Positions 1-11,934 of a DNA stretch of 64,000 nt are shown in pieces (position 1 is the stretch's first letter; the number at the start of each line of letters is the position of its first letter). Below the pieces are notes generated by a model. The model did no database searches and was not told the origin of the DNA. It was given only the letters and a program-made list of their open reading frames with translations. Position numbers and translations under genes: made by a program. The DNA comes from Telopea speciosissima. Its lineage: Eukaryota > Streptophyta > Magnoliopsida > Proteales > Proteaceae. The DNA is taken from positions 26,025,001 through 26,089,000 of the forward strand of contig NC_057916.1 in assembly GCF_018873765.1 (NCBI RefSeq), read 5' to 3'.

Positions 1-67
1 AACCTAGAACAGAGCTCCGAAGGACAAGATTCACAAAGGGTTTTAGCCAAACATGGCTCTGATACCA

Positions 68-263
68 AATATCAGAGATGTATTCATTACTGCAGGATGA
101 TCATTTACAAAGGAGGAGAGCCATATATATAGGCAATACAAGGGGGTACAAACCAAACCATAGGTAGCACAAAAGTAACTACGGTTACACAAGTGGAATT
201 TGAAGTGGACCATGCTCTGGATATGTTCATCCCATACTCAAGTGACAGTGGGCCACCCGACAC
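68..263 (-). mobile_element. Copia-type LTR fragment with adjacent primer-binding site
   Basis: On the minus strand this segment runs from a TGTCGGGTGG-like head to a CA near position 80. About a dozen bases further on comes TGGTATCAGAGCC (complement of 55-67), the classic primer-binding site complementary to initiator Met tRNA. A TATA-like run (tatatata) lies inside. No gag or pol is visible because the internal part would lie beyond the window's left edge. The 12-base gap between the CA end and the PBS is larger than usual, so the exact LTR end is uncertain. Confidence 0.6.
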
Positions 264-477
264 AAATTGATTGAGGAATATACTATTATTTTATATTTCC
301 ACTTGTGTAACCGTAGTTACTTTTGTGTTACCCTAGATGGTTTGTGTAACCGTAGTTACTTTATTTCCACTTGTGTAACCGTAGTTACTTTTGTGCTACC
401 TATGGTTTGGTTTGTACCCCCTTGTATTGCCTATATATATGGCTCTCCTCCTTTGTAAATGATCATCCTGCAGTAAT
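86..477. repeat. Perfect 113-bp inverted repeat of LTR sequence
   Basis: Positions 86-198 and 365-477 are exact reverse complements over 113 bases. The spacer between them holds two further partial copies of the same arm, beginning ttccacttgtgtaacc near 297 and tgtgtaaccgtag near 342. The left arm belongs to the LTR fragment at 68-263, so the right arm is a second, oppositely oriented LTR piece. The right arm ends where the LINE remnant begins. Confidence 0.85.
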
Positions 478-480
478 TGG

Positions 481-1806
481 TTCTCCGATATAGTAGTTTC
501 CTTTCTCAGGTGTGTTTCAATAACCCTTTCCCATAACTTCTTCGTATGTCTCATTAGCTTTACGCCTCCATAGTTATTGCAGCTCTAAATATCAACTTTA
601 TTTTTGTAGATCGGGACCACAATGGTTCTCCTCCATTCATCTAGCTTTTTCTTTAAGCTCATAATCTTGTTAAACAACCTAGTGCAAGATAAACCACAAA
701 TCCCTAGGCTCTTCCACACCTCTATTGGGATGTCATCTGGACATGGAGCCTTACCTACTTTCATCTTTCTTAAAGCTTCTTTTACCTCGACACCCTAATT
801 TTACGTATATGTCTACACAATGTGGTGTCATAATGAATAATACAGCCTTCAAAGGCCCTATTACCCGAAAAATTTTCATTAAGTAGGCTGTAAAAATACG
901 CCTCACATCTCTTTTTACTATCCCCATCCCTTCCAAGTACTCTACCATCATCATTTTTAATACATCTAACATAGTCGAAATCTCTACTCTTCCTTTCTCT
1001 CATTTTAGCTATCTTAGAGATAGTTTTTTCTCCTTCCTTTGTCTTTAAAGTATTATAAAATCTTCATATTTCTTCACCATTGCTTTCCCCACAATTTTCT
1101 TAGCTGCATTTTTGGCAAATTTATAACTTTTTAGATCCTCTACCTCTTTTCCTTTGTCATACTTAAAACTAGCTTTCTTAGCCTTAATGGCTGCTTAGAC
1201 CTCATCATCCCACCACCAAGTCTCCCTAGGGGCATGAGGAATACCATTTGATTCCCCAAGGACCTCTTTAGCAACCTTCTAAATACAAGCTGTCATCTCA
1301 TTCCACATCGATTAGTATCTCCCTCAAAGTCCCACTTTCCTTGTTTGATCACTTTGTCAGTAAATGCATTCAAAGACTTTTAAGCTCCACCATCTTATTT
1401 TAGGGCAAATAAGTTCCCCTATCTTATGGGCTTGCGTAATGAGACACATATCCAAGACCACTAATCTATGTTGAGTGGTTAGGCTCTCCAGGTATAACCT
1501 TAGTCTTTACAAAACAATCTGTCGGACCATCTTGTTAGGAAGAAATCTATTTGACTGGGATGATGCCCACTTTTGTAGGTAACTAAATGCTCTTCTCTCT
1601 TCTCAAAGAAGGTATTCACAATAGAAAGATCAGACGCTACCGCAAAGTCTAAAACTGAGATTCCCTCTTCATTCCTCTTTCTGATTCCAAAGCCTCCATG
1701 TACACCTTTATAGCCTCTACGATCTTCTCCCAACATAAACATTTAGATCACCTCCATGTACACCTTTATAGCTGCCACGATCTTCTCCCAACATAAACAT
1801 TTAGAT
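481..1806 (-). mobile_element. Truncated LINE (L1-type) with endonuclease and start of reverse transcriptase
   Basis: Read on the minus strand from about 1800 downwards, the translation shows endonuclease C-terminal signatures typical of plant LINEs (GGFGIRKRNEEGIS, LDFAVASDLSIVNTFF, EEHLVTYKSG, QIDFFLTR). Linker sequence follows (ETWWWDDEV), then the start of a reverse transcriptase (GKAPCPDDIPIEVWKSLG, CTRLFNKIM, EWRRTIVVPIYKNK). Stops and frameshifts break the frame repeatedly. The remnant ends at about 481 against the inverted LTR arm, so most of the RT is gone. A segment of about 60 bp is tandemly duplicated at 1689-1806. It has the same orientation as the SEC23-like gene and probably lies in one of that gene's introns. 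Confidence 0.8.
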
Positions 1807-2293
1807 CACCCCCTATAGTAATCTTTTCTCCACATGTCACTTTAATGCTTTAAAATAGTTATTTTCTGTTTGGGACTGGGGGCAACCATGGAAAAACAAG
1901 GGGAAAACATCATACATGATGAGCCATAAGGTTAAATAGGCCCCCATTTTTGACATGTTGCCTATCCAGTTTGTTCTCCATTGAAACAGTCTGAATGACA
2001 AAATGAGTAGTCCATATGGAAAAACTAGATGCTTCAGTCAGAAAGGTGCCAACTGTACTTCCAACCAATATCCTTCAACAACACTAATAAGAATGGAAAT
2101 AGAGCTCCTCTCAGTCTCCTGAGAATCAAAGCAATTTATGAGCTCGTCCAACATTGTTGACAATTTGAATAAATATATCGAGAAAAGATAATCATGTATA
2201 GATTGTACTGAATGAAATGAGGATCATTGACATCATTTGAAAGTTGGAACTTAAGTCATGTCCATATACTTTTCCATAAGAATATAATTATAC
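1807..2293. other. Probable intron sequence of the SEC23-like gene
   Basis: No exon with SEC23 similarity could be read here on the minus strand. An open stretch near 2040-2150 does not resemble the family. The segment lies between the last exon I can assign (ending 2294) and the LINE remnant, and is best treated as intron. Confidence 0.5.
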
Positions 2294-5200
2294 CTTGAAA
2301 ATCCATCAGTACCGGGGAAGTCAAAGTCATAAGCATACGTAGCATAAGAGTCACAACATATAATATGTTGAACATTTTCATACTGGGGATCTGCAAAGAA
2401 ATGACCATACTGCAGAAGAACCAAAAAGAAAACCCAAGGAAATCATTTACTGTTAAAACAAATTCCACATAAAATAGACACCGTAGTTATTTAAGTCAGC
2501 ACATACAGAACGACTGTGTTTGAATTCACTAGATGTCCTCAATCGCAGTACACAGCCAAACGCATATGGACGACTAAGCATTCGATACCTGCAACAAGAT
2601 TTTAATAGAATATGTTAGGTATACCAGCACAATTAGCTCATAGTTAAAATAACCATAACATGAAGTCAGGGAGCATTAAATTTTGCAAGCAAATTATCAT
2701 GAGACATTCAAGACCTTGTAACACCTGATTTAACCAATAGATGTTGCATGAGAGCACTGAATGACAGAAAGAAACATACTACAAACTTACATGTCTTGAG
2801 GAAGTGTAGAGTCATCAGTATTGGAATACAAAAACAAAGACCCTCCACTCTCAATACTAAGAAACTTCAGTGATGCCAAATCAGTATATTCGTTTGTAAC
2901 AGCAAATATATCCACACAAACACCTGACTGAACGGCAACAGCAGCCTGTGAAATTTTTGTTAATGGTTAAATTTTAACAAGTACCTCCAACACAAATTAG
3001 TCTTTCCTCAGACCAACATTACCAGATCTTTGTAGAAAGGTGTCTGTGGAGGAAGTAAAGCACGGTCGGCATCCTCCCTTTTGCTAGCATACTGCTCTCC
3101 ATAACGTCTGGTATCTAATTGCCCAGCTCCATAATCAGGAGGACCAGATAAAAAGGCAAAGACCCTAGCTGGCATTATTTTAAGAAGAAACAACATTTAT
3201 TAATTACATATAATGTCCTCCAGCAGGTACAATTTGAAGACTTTGTACAATTACAAAATCAGTCTGTAGTAATTTAAAGACTGAGCAAACATACAATCCA
3301 ATATGCATGGACTTTATCACACCTAATGCAAATGTATTTCCATATTCTGATCCCAGGTAATTGATGAGTGCTTCCATTGGTACACCAAAACCTCGTCCAC
3401 CAAGTAACAAACCATCTAGTCCCTGCCCAGCAGCAGGCGTTCTTTCCCACGAAGTTGTTGGCTTTAGTGTTTCAAGAGCTGAAGCAATGCGGTCCTTACA
3501 AGTTTCTACCTGTCCAGAATCATAAAACCTTAGAAAAGATGGTCCTAGAATGACCACTACAACCATTAGTTAGCAGTCAAGACTGCAGACAATCACATTG
3601 TATAGATAAAGTGCTAACAACAAATCAGAGACCGCTATAACAGCCACAGTGGCAGCATATTATTATTATTATTATTATTATTTTTTGGTTTGGCTATTGT
3701 AGAGACTAGTAACATTTTAACTCTCTTTTTTTTTTGTGCATTTCAGAGATTAATAACATTTTAATATTGTCATAAGGAGGCAGGGTTCATATGGATGACT
3801 TTTTGGGTATTAAAATTTAAAACCTTGTTGGAGAACCTACCACAAATCAGAATAACTATTCCAAACAACTTCAAGTACATAATTCAAACAAACCAAGAAA
3901 GGTAAAACAAAAATGTAGCACATAGTGACTGTATCTGAAAATCACATACAGGAGCCAAAAAGGAGGACAAGGGCATTGCATCTTCAAGCTCAATTTGCAG
4001 GGTGCCATCCGCATCTGGGGGAATGAAAATATTCTTCACAACTGGTATTGGCCCTTGAACATCATATAATCCTATTTTGTGGCTGAATGTAGCAAGCCCA
4101 AACAGAGATCCTGGCCCAAGAGCTGCCAAGAGAAAAATAGAAAAATTCAACCATCTGGAAGAATTAACGGACCGATAGCTGCAAAATATTTTCATTGAAG
4201 CAGCAACTGACCTTCCAAAGCTGCTAAAAGAGCACTTTTGATAAGTTCTAAGAACTCTTCAGAAGCTGCGAAGAATTCAAGAAATCCACCATTACAACAG
4301 CTTCAACAAAATGAACCATGAAAACTCTTAATCAGTAATAAGTGAATGCTAAAGTGGATAAACCTAATGAAAATGAATATGGTAAGAAGACCAATCCTTC
4401 CACTGACTGCCAACCTCCCCTTGCATTTGAAACTTGGCAACCTTCGGATTTCTTTAGGTCTGACTCAGTTTCAAAAAGAGGAGTGGACTTTTGCAAGTCA
4501 TCTCTACCATTGCTCAATGGAAACAATAAGTTCAAGAGGTACATTGCCACAAACAGCATATGGTGAAGAAATGGGGCAATTTACATTCATAAAAATGACT
4601 TCTAAATAAGCATTAACAATATACCATCAAGCACGGATTGATTTGCATGCATTTCTGAGCACAACTGTTGATGAGACAAAAGAAATAACAGAAAAATCTA
4701 AAACATGAAAATCATGTGGGTCTGAGTGAAAATTAGATATTGGTATATTCACTGAGATGATTTATTTTGGCAGAATATGCCACTATCCATAATGCAGTTA
4801 CGGTGAAACATTAGGGCCTGTTTTGATAGTACTTAGTAATGGGCTTTTGTTTTAAATGTTTCTAATTGTAATGGCCTCGATTATAAGGCCCAAATTTTAG
4901 GTCCATAGGGAGTACACAAATTTAGTCTTTTAATTTTATTCGACTCTGTGGAGCCTTATTGGTCTTGGGGGTTGAATAGTTTTGGTCTAGTATAGAGTAG
5001 GTTTCATAAATGCTAATCTAGTTAATGTCAGTGTTTACGTCCATTAGGTTACTTAGTCGTTGTTTTAATTCTGTTAGACGATATCTAGGTGTTAAAAGTG
5101 TTTGAAGTTCACTCAAACACTACGCTTGAGTTTTTCATACAAGGATGTAAACCCCTATCAGATTACACAGCTAAATAAGAGTTTATTTGCGAAAGTGTGT

Positions 5201-8200
5201 GCAAGCTGTGAGCTCTTTCCCCTACCCTATATTCACGGCTACCTGTTCAGTCCCAGAACAGTCAATATCACTACTCTTTCTTCTCCCATCAGTCTACCAG
5301 CAGAACCAGAAAATCAGACGCCATTGATTTGTAATCTGTGCTACGTCAGAAAATTCCAGATCTAAAAATAAACAGAGTTTATATTCTCTTCTGTTTTCCC
5401 GAACCTGGAATTCTCTATTCTTTCTGTTAATACTTCTTTTCTGACTTCAAATCTGAAATCTATTATCAGTCCTACATTCTATATTAGTTCAGATCTATTT
5501 TCCACCCATCCTTGGGCTTATGAGCAGTGTGAAATCCAAGATTTGGACACCATATTGCATCAATTTTGGTATCAAAACCTTACTTAGCCATGGATTAATG
5601 TAGATCAATCAAAGGATCTACTGGTGTTGGGTTTTCTTTTTAAGATAGAATGCAAGAGACTGCTAGCAATGCAGCCGCAAGGATGAGGAGAGGGGGAAAT
5701 TCGTTAGGATGAGACAGAGAGAGAGAGAGAGAGGAAGGGAAGAAATCAGGTCTGAGACACCAATCGCATATGCCAAACTCAACAACTCCAAAACTCTTAA
5801 AAAACTCACATTCTTTATTAAAATCATCTCCAATTGATGGGGGTGTATTACATATGTAAAGGCTTTCTAAAATTTCTAAATTAGTCGTAAAACACTGAAT
5901 AAAGTAATAAACTGAAAATAGAACTCTACGTAACTATTAAGTATTCTAATCTAACCCAAATTCTTAACTAGTAGTCTCGTATACTAACTTTACTGATGCA
6001 GGTTCATCATAGAAATTGGCTTATTTCTTTAAAAATAGGCCTAGGGTTGGGTTATATACATGTTGGGCCTTTGTTCCCAAGGGTTTTCTATGTATTAGGC
6101 CACTTTAATGAGCCTAAACTAGGGGTATATAGGTTGCATATGGGATTAGCCCAATACTTAGTTTATTTTTATGTTTTTTAATTGAACCGGTTCAAATTGG
6201 TTGCATCCAATTGGTTCAATTTAAGTGATCATGTGACTTGGTTAAGTGGTCATGTGACAACTTAAGTGGTCATGTGATGTAAGTTGGGCTGGATTAGGAC
6301 TCTATAAATCCTGCCATGTTTTGAGTCTATTTCCTTTAGTATTCTAGTTTCCTAGTCAATTTAAGTTACCTAATAGGTTAGGGATAGGGTTAGGCCTTTC
6401 CTTTTTAGTGTCTAAGTTTATTTTTGAGTCTTCTATATAAGTTTGTAAGGGAGGCCAGCATTGAACACGAATTTTGATCAATAAAAATTAGCTTTATGCT
6501 TGTTGCCACAGCTGCTGCTCTTTGTGAGTGTATATCCTTGTGGATCTCAAAGTGGATAGGGTGGGTGGACTCCTGCGACTCCTTGCGTCTGTCCAGTACC
6601 GGGAGGTTCTTCTTCTTCTTCAATCGAGCTTCTTCAAGCTGCTGCTGCTGCCTTTGAAGGAGATCAAACCAGTAAGTAATTTTAGTTTCCTGCATATATC
6701 TTTCCCCTCCATCCATCAAACCCTAACCTCCATCAAACCTGCAACTCCTACCTTAACTGGGACTCCCTCATAACTTCAGATCTGTCCATCAGTTTCAAAC
6801 CAAACTTTCAGCATGCATCCCTTACATCATTATTGACACTCGATCCAAGTTTCATCAAACCCCCACCACCCTAAACCCTAGAATCCCCTACTCCTACCTC
6901 CATTAGGAATTGTCTCCAATAACCTTATCTTGTTGTCCAACTCATTTAACCTACTTCCATTCACTCAAACATCATAAAACCTATACCATTAGACTTCCCT
7001 ACACCTGCCTATCATTACCATATAAGACAACCCTAACCTAAAACCTAGTGTTGTCCATTCGAACCAGCAACCCCTTTTGCTATTGATCCTGTTATCTGGC
7101 TCCTAGTAGGTCTCCTACCTATCTAGGACTACATTATTTACCCCCACTTTATGGGCTTATAAATTAAGCCCCTTACAATGAAACACAAAAAAATAAATAA
7201 ATAAATAAAAGGCTCAACCTATAACATAATTACCCAAGGGTCACTTTCAGCCCCTTGGACTTCCCATGCTTGCGGATAGGCCTCTAAACTGGATTAACAT
7301 ATAATGCAACTGCATCATGGATACATTTGTTTTCAAAACTAGAATTCATCTTCTTAACGGAAAAGTTGCTTCTTTCCCTATTGATGAGAGTGGCAATATT
7401 AATCTTGTCAGTCAGCCCACTGTGAACATGCTATCTGATCAAATAATAGACAAGTCACAAGAACATGTACCAAGGGGGAATATGCAGTTAAGGTGCAACA
7501 TTAAGACATGATTTGATAGTTCTTGGTAATAAATATTTCTTCTCTTACCGGTCTACTCATGTGCTAACCTGCAAAACCAGCAAAACAGACTCAATTGATT
7601 GGTAATCTCTGCTACAATAGTCAGTTCCAGACCTGAAAATAAATTGAGTTTATATTTGGTTATGTTTTCTTGAATCTGAAATTCTACTGTTCTCTTCTGT
7701 TATAACTTCTTTTATTTTTAGTTTCAAATTTGAAATTTTATCAGTCCAATATTCTATATTAGTTCAGATCTGTTTTCCATTTATCCTTGAGACAGTGAGC
7801 GGTGTGAATTCTAAGAGTTAGATAGCATACTGCATCGATGCATCAGCAGAAAATATTGACCAGAAAAGTTAGTAAGCAAGAAACACACGCACAAAGGGAG
7901 TGGAGGGGGGGAGAGAGAGGGAAAAGGAAACATGGACCTTTCTGGAAATTAGGTAGTGTACTGAAAATTTAGGAAGAAAGTTGCAAATGGGTAGAAACTC
8001 TCCTCTCCCTGACCCATCCCACTCCTATACTCTCTTTGTATATCTTACCCATCCTCCTTTCCAATCGTCATCCCCCACTCCCCATATCTCCATCTATCTC
8101 CTCCCATCACCTGTCCTTTCTCCCCTCACCCACTCCTTTCTCTCTTCACCCACCAGCCATTCCTTCCACCCTCATCCTTTCTGTTTTCCTTAATTTTACT

Positions 8201-9615
8201 TATTTAGAAACAATAGAGAATAGAATAACTAGGCTTACTACTAGTATTATCATTAAAATTTAATTTATATATATTAGTGGTGTGCTGATTTTGATACACA
8301 GCACTCTGAGTAGCATCCCTATTTATTCAATGTCTATTCTTCAGGCTTCTGCAGCAGTCTCAATGATGGAAAAGATCATGAGAAACTTTCTTTGGGATGG
8401 AGTCGATGCAAAAATAAAACAAGGAAATTCCCATTGGTGAAGTGGGAATGAATTTGTAAGCCTAAAAATTTTGGAGGACCCTGCATCAATATACACTAAT
8501 ATTTTTTTCAATGGTAGCTTATGTTCTACATTTAATTAGAACCTTGAGACGACAGCACTAGTAACATCAGGAATAAAATGGAAAAATGCAACCAAGAACA
8601 GAACCTTGATGATGATAACTTCAAGCAAAGCACAAAGGAGGCATTTAGACATGATAATGTGCTGCTTGCATGCTCTTGCCAAACCAGTGGGATGTTAGAG
8701 ATTTCAAACAGATTGGACCATACTGGAACTGAAATAAGTACCACAGAAACATAGCATTCATCCAGGAAAAAGATCTTTGGATTCAACTGTTACTCTCTTG
8801 TTTCCAAATAAGCTTAACAGAAGAATGGATCTGGTTTCAAAAATTTTACTTATAACTCCAATGCAATTATAGCGAGAATTTCAAACTTATTAGATTAGTA
8901 CATCTCAGCCAACTAATAGATGTCAAAAATTGAGACCTCTAGTAGAAATAACTGTTTAAGCCTCAAACATCCTTGCTTGGAAATAGTTAATAATTGCTAA
9001 AAACTAATAACTCATCCAAGCAAAGATTCAGAGTACAGAAATCTAACTTCATGTTAAAAACACGTTACGTCCTTAACTAACCAGAAAATTTTAGACCACC
9101 AGAGCTCCCAATCATATCTTACATGACAAATCCACCGCTGCGACATAGACTGGACGAGCCTGCATTGCTTCTTCCTCGGATCCATCCACTACAATAGAGA
9201 GACGAAAAACAGATCTCAAATGACCGAAAAGCAAGCAAAGCTTAAAAACCTTTACAAAGCCAGCCAAGACGTAAGAAATTGAACTACCGAGCATTTCGAG
9301 ATCAATGAAAGATGACATCATCTCCGCACAGGACTGCGGGTTAGAATAACGAGCGCTGTCCTGCGAACTAAGACCATTTACGGTTCCACAGAGGGAGCAA
9401 CTCCACGCCCACTGCTCCAAGTCGCAGTAAGTATTGAAGTACGCCCAGCAATTCTCACAGCGAGGAAGGAGATGACCATTGGAGCCATACGCGGGAGGGT
9501 TTCCATTCTCGTCAGTCGTAGCGAACGGTGTCACTGTAATCCCCCACGGCAATCCTCCAGCCTCTTGAGCATCGGCGTCCAATGGAAATCGGGAAACGGT
9601 TGCCCTAACCGCCAT
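2294..9615 (-). CDS. SEC23D: SEC23/SEC24-family COPII coat protein, N-terminal 436 residues, 3' part outside window
   Basis: COPII inner-coat component acting at ER exit sites, related to the divergent plant SEC23 encoded by Arabidopsis At2g27460 (name from memory). Exons on the minus strand: 9615-9288, 9188-9123, 4265-4212, 4122-3950, 3509-3323, 3168-3023, 2945-2791, 2588-2507, 2409-2294. All have GT/AG borders and phases that join into one frame. The start is MAVRATVSRF at 9615; an upstream start codon in the same frame is ignored because the family begins at MAVRA. A zinc-finger C53ENC56...C73SLC76 is followed by the trunk (vWA-like) domain, with SALETLKPTTSW, VFAFLSGPPDYG, RYGEQYASKREDAD and VCVDIFAVTNEYTD. 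The last exon reads YGHFFADPQYENVQHIICC and leaves phase 2. The family is about 745 residues, so roughly 310 C-terminal residues (beta-sandwich, helical and gelsolin parts) should lie left of the window. Intron 2 is 4.86 kb and full of repeats. Confidence 0.93.
4800..5590 (+). repeat. Degenerate LTR-like repeat in SEC23 intron 2, copy 1
   Basis: The part near 5280-5570 is similar to 7560-7840 (shared stretches such as tctatattagttcagatct and a head motif ttgatagt(a/t)ctt(a/g)gtaat). It ends in tattgcatcaattttggtatcaaaacc, which looks like a decayed LTR end (CA) followed by a mutated Met-tRNA primer site. No coding remains follow. Confidence 0.55.
6185..6690 (+). repeat. Probable solo LTR-like sequence in SEC23 intron 2
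   Basis: The segment has LTR-like architecture: TATA-like motifs (ctctataaatcc near 6300, cttctatataag near 6430), a polyadenylation-like aataaaaatt near 6480, then a GC-richer leader (ggatagggtgggtggactcc). Short direct repeats of agtggtcatgtga lie near 6225-6275. No PBS or coding domain was identified. The assignment is an inference from composition. Confidence 0.35.
7480..7845 (+). repeat. Degenerate LTR-like repeat in SEC23 intron 2, copy 2
   Basis: Second copy of the element at about 4800-5590, in the same orientation. It shares the head motif and the tail tctatattagttcagatct...gcggtgtgaa. It has decayed further and ends near tactgcatcgatgcatc. Confidence 0.5.
8290..8480 (+). mobile_element. 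LINE reverse transcriptase C-terminal fragment
   Basis: Plus-strand translation gives STLSSIPIYSMSILQ followed by MMEKIMRNFLWDG and, after a frameshift, FPLVKW and CKPKNFGG. These are the conserved connection-region motifs of plant non-LTR reverse transcriptases. It is a short, frameshifted relic inside SEC23 intron 2, in antisense to the gene. Confidence 0.7.
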
Positions 9616-9985
9616 TATTGAAAGCTTCTGAGTTCCAGAAACGAAACCCAAGAATAAACTGACGGTTTTCAGTTTTTCTTAGAGAACGACAGTGGCTCTG
9701 CACTCATGGTGGGAGGTGTTGGATAATCCAGTGTACACATACGCGCAAATTAGCATAATCTAAATACGGATGGCTTACCATGTTAGAATTACGAAACTAC
9801 CCTGCGCGTACACAATTTCATGCATGGGAAAAGAGGGGCAATATTTCGTCATAGAAAGAACTTTTATACACATTGTTGCGTTTTTTACTAGCGGGCAGCG
9901 TACGCCATGTTTCATTTTACCGCCAAAGTTCACAAATACTGAAAGGCGCTACCCCTTTTCCCGCCTTCCATCGCAATAATAAGAA
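9616..9985. promoter_or_regulatory. Divergent intergenic promoter region SEC23-like / RPA3
   Basis: Fewer than 400 bases separate the SEC23-like start codon (minus) from the inferred 5'UTR exon of RPA3 (plus). The stretch must hold both promoters if the UTR model is right. No unambiguous TATA box was identified for either side. Confidence 0.5.
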
Positions 9986-11931
9986 AACCTTGACGGTAAC
10001 CTCGACTGTCGAAGTTGCTTCGCAAGGGAAATCTCTCGGTGCAGGGGAGAAGCATTAGGGCTTCTTATCTGAACTCAACCTATTTTCCTTTTGAGTTTTC
10101 GATCAGGTAAGACTGGCAAAGTTCATAAGCACTTCTCGAGAAAAGAATCCGGTGTCACAGCTTTTTTTTGGGACATTAGTGTTTAATCCTTGTACGGTTA
10201 AGGTCATTTCTCTATGTAATTAGTGGGAAACATCCTCGTTTTTTGGTTCGTGGTCGTATATTGGGATTTTGTTCTTTATCATGTTGTTGAATGATTTCCT
10301 AACTAGGGTTTTCAAGGTGTTTTTTAAGATATAAGACTGGTTGTGATTAATCCTTTGACTCGCAAATATGTGGATAGATATGATGGATTTCTTCTTTTTT
10401 CTTTGAATTCTCTTGCCCATTTTGTAGACCAACTAGCTGTATTAATACCCTGTTTTTCTACAGACATGATAATATCTTTGTTATTGTTGTCTAGACTGAT
10501 AGATTCTTGTTGTAGTGCAGAATCCATTTTTTTAAGGTGGCTATAACTTCAGAGTTTCAAATTCTAGAAAGTATTCTAGGAATAAAAATGCATTATGATG
10601 TGGAAGACTTGTCACCCCCCCCCCTCCCTTCCTCTTCCTAAAAAACAATGTGATCCAACTGTTATGGGCTTAAGATCTTTCAAGTGAATGACTTGAGTCA
10701 TATCTCTGTGTTTTCCAACATTCGTGAAGGAACATATTTTTCATGGTTGGAGTTCCAAATGATTGTAAGTGGGTTTATCAACCTTAGATTTAGATTTATT
10801 TTTACTCACTGGTCCAACTCTCAAATCTTGAGGACACAAACAGATCCAATCCAATTCAAGTTTAAAAAATAAAAAAGAAAGCACCCAACCCAAATGTGAC
10901 CTTAACAATACTGGGTTCTACCAACCTAGACCTGGAATTCTGGTTATTTGGGTTTTGATTCCGTTACTATTCTTTTAAACCAGATTTTCCTTCCTTATGT
11001 TTTGGAGGGGATCAGCTGATTGACCCAAGAATTTTTGCCTGTAACTTGTTGAATATCTTTCTCTTGGATACAGTGCATGGTTTCTATTATTTTCTCTATC
11101 TAACTATAAGGCTATGTTTGGATGCTAAGAAAAGAAAAGAAAAAACATAATGAGACAAAAATTATGATAATGCAATGATTGATTTATGAGTTTATCTCTT
11201 TCCTCAAATTTATTTATTTATTTATTTTTTTCTTTTCTTTTCATGACATCCAAACATAGCCTAAGCGAAGTACTACTGACCATGAAAATGTTAAGGTTTT
11301 GGTGTCTTGACTTCTGATGATGGACGTCTGTGTGGAGCCCCCGAGGAAAATTTTTTAAGGACTATATGGGTATTTCGGTAAATTTCTTGTATAGGGTTTT
11401 CGCTATAAATCTATAGCGAGAGTTCTTTCTCTGTAATTGAAAATCTGAGAGAGGTGTGAGGAACGAACAGCTGTAACCCTATTCTCCATTGATAGTGAAA
11501 CATATCTCATCTCACCGTGGACGTAGGCAACCTTGCCAAATCACGTAAATCTTTGTGTGCATTGTGTGATTGTGTTTGCGATTTCCGTTCTTCTCTGCAT
11601 CGTGTTAGGTTTAACAGAAAATACAGGCAACTAATCCATCAAGCTCATAGGAAGATCCCAATTATCCCTCTGACACATCCACTTCTTTAGAATGTGAGGT
11701 TGATTGCGTATTCATTCCAACATGCCCTTCTTGATTTGCAAATTCAATGTTACATAACATGCAATCACTATCATCTTCTGGCTATCTTAAAACACCATTT
11801 ACTGAGCTTATCAGTAAGGCTGTTAAAACAGCTTAGGAACATTTAAAAAAAAAAAAAAAGCTTCTGATCAAAGTGGATGTGCAATATCTCCCCCCCCCCT
11901 CTTGTTCCTAATGACTTGATGTATTTTGTAG
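9986..11931 (+). other. RPA3 5'UTR exon and UTR intron (inferred)
   Basis: The GC-richer leader ends at 10106 in gatcag followed by a good donor (gtaaga). The matching acceptor ttttgtag is at 11931, three bases before the ATG. This predicts a 1.8 kb intron in the 5' untranslated region. The intron contains a C homopolymer run near 10614, the MITE at 11110-11261, an A run near 11845 and a C run near 11891. The transcription start is not determined. Confidence 0.55.
11110..11261. mobile_element. Tourist-like MITE with TAA target duplication
   Basis: The 152-bp element starts GGCTATGTTTGGATG and ends CATCCAAACATAGCC, perfect terminal inverted repeats of 15 bases. It is flanked on both sides by TAA (11107-11109 and 11262-11264). 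A TAA/TTA duplication is characteristic of PIF/Harbinger-derived Tourist MITEs. The interior is A/T-rich and has no ORF. Confidence 0.85.
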
Positions 11932-11934
11932 GAT

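Noticed and set aside
2040-2150. Possible further SEC23 exon on the minus strand
   Set aside because: Translation (FDSQETERSS...) does not resemble the expected segment after the FSR phase-2 junction and lacks a matching acceptor.
8036-8263. Pro/Ser-rich plus ORFs
   Set aside because: Product of a CT/CC-rich simple-sequence stretch inside SEC23 intron 2.
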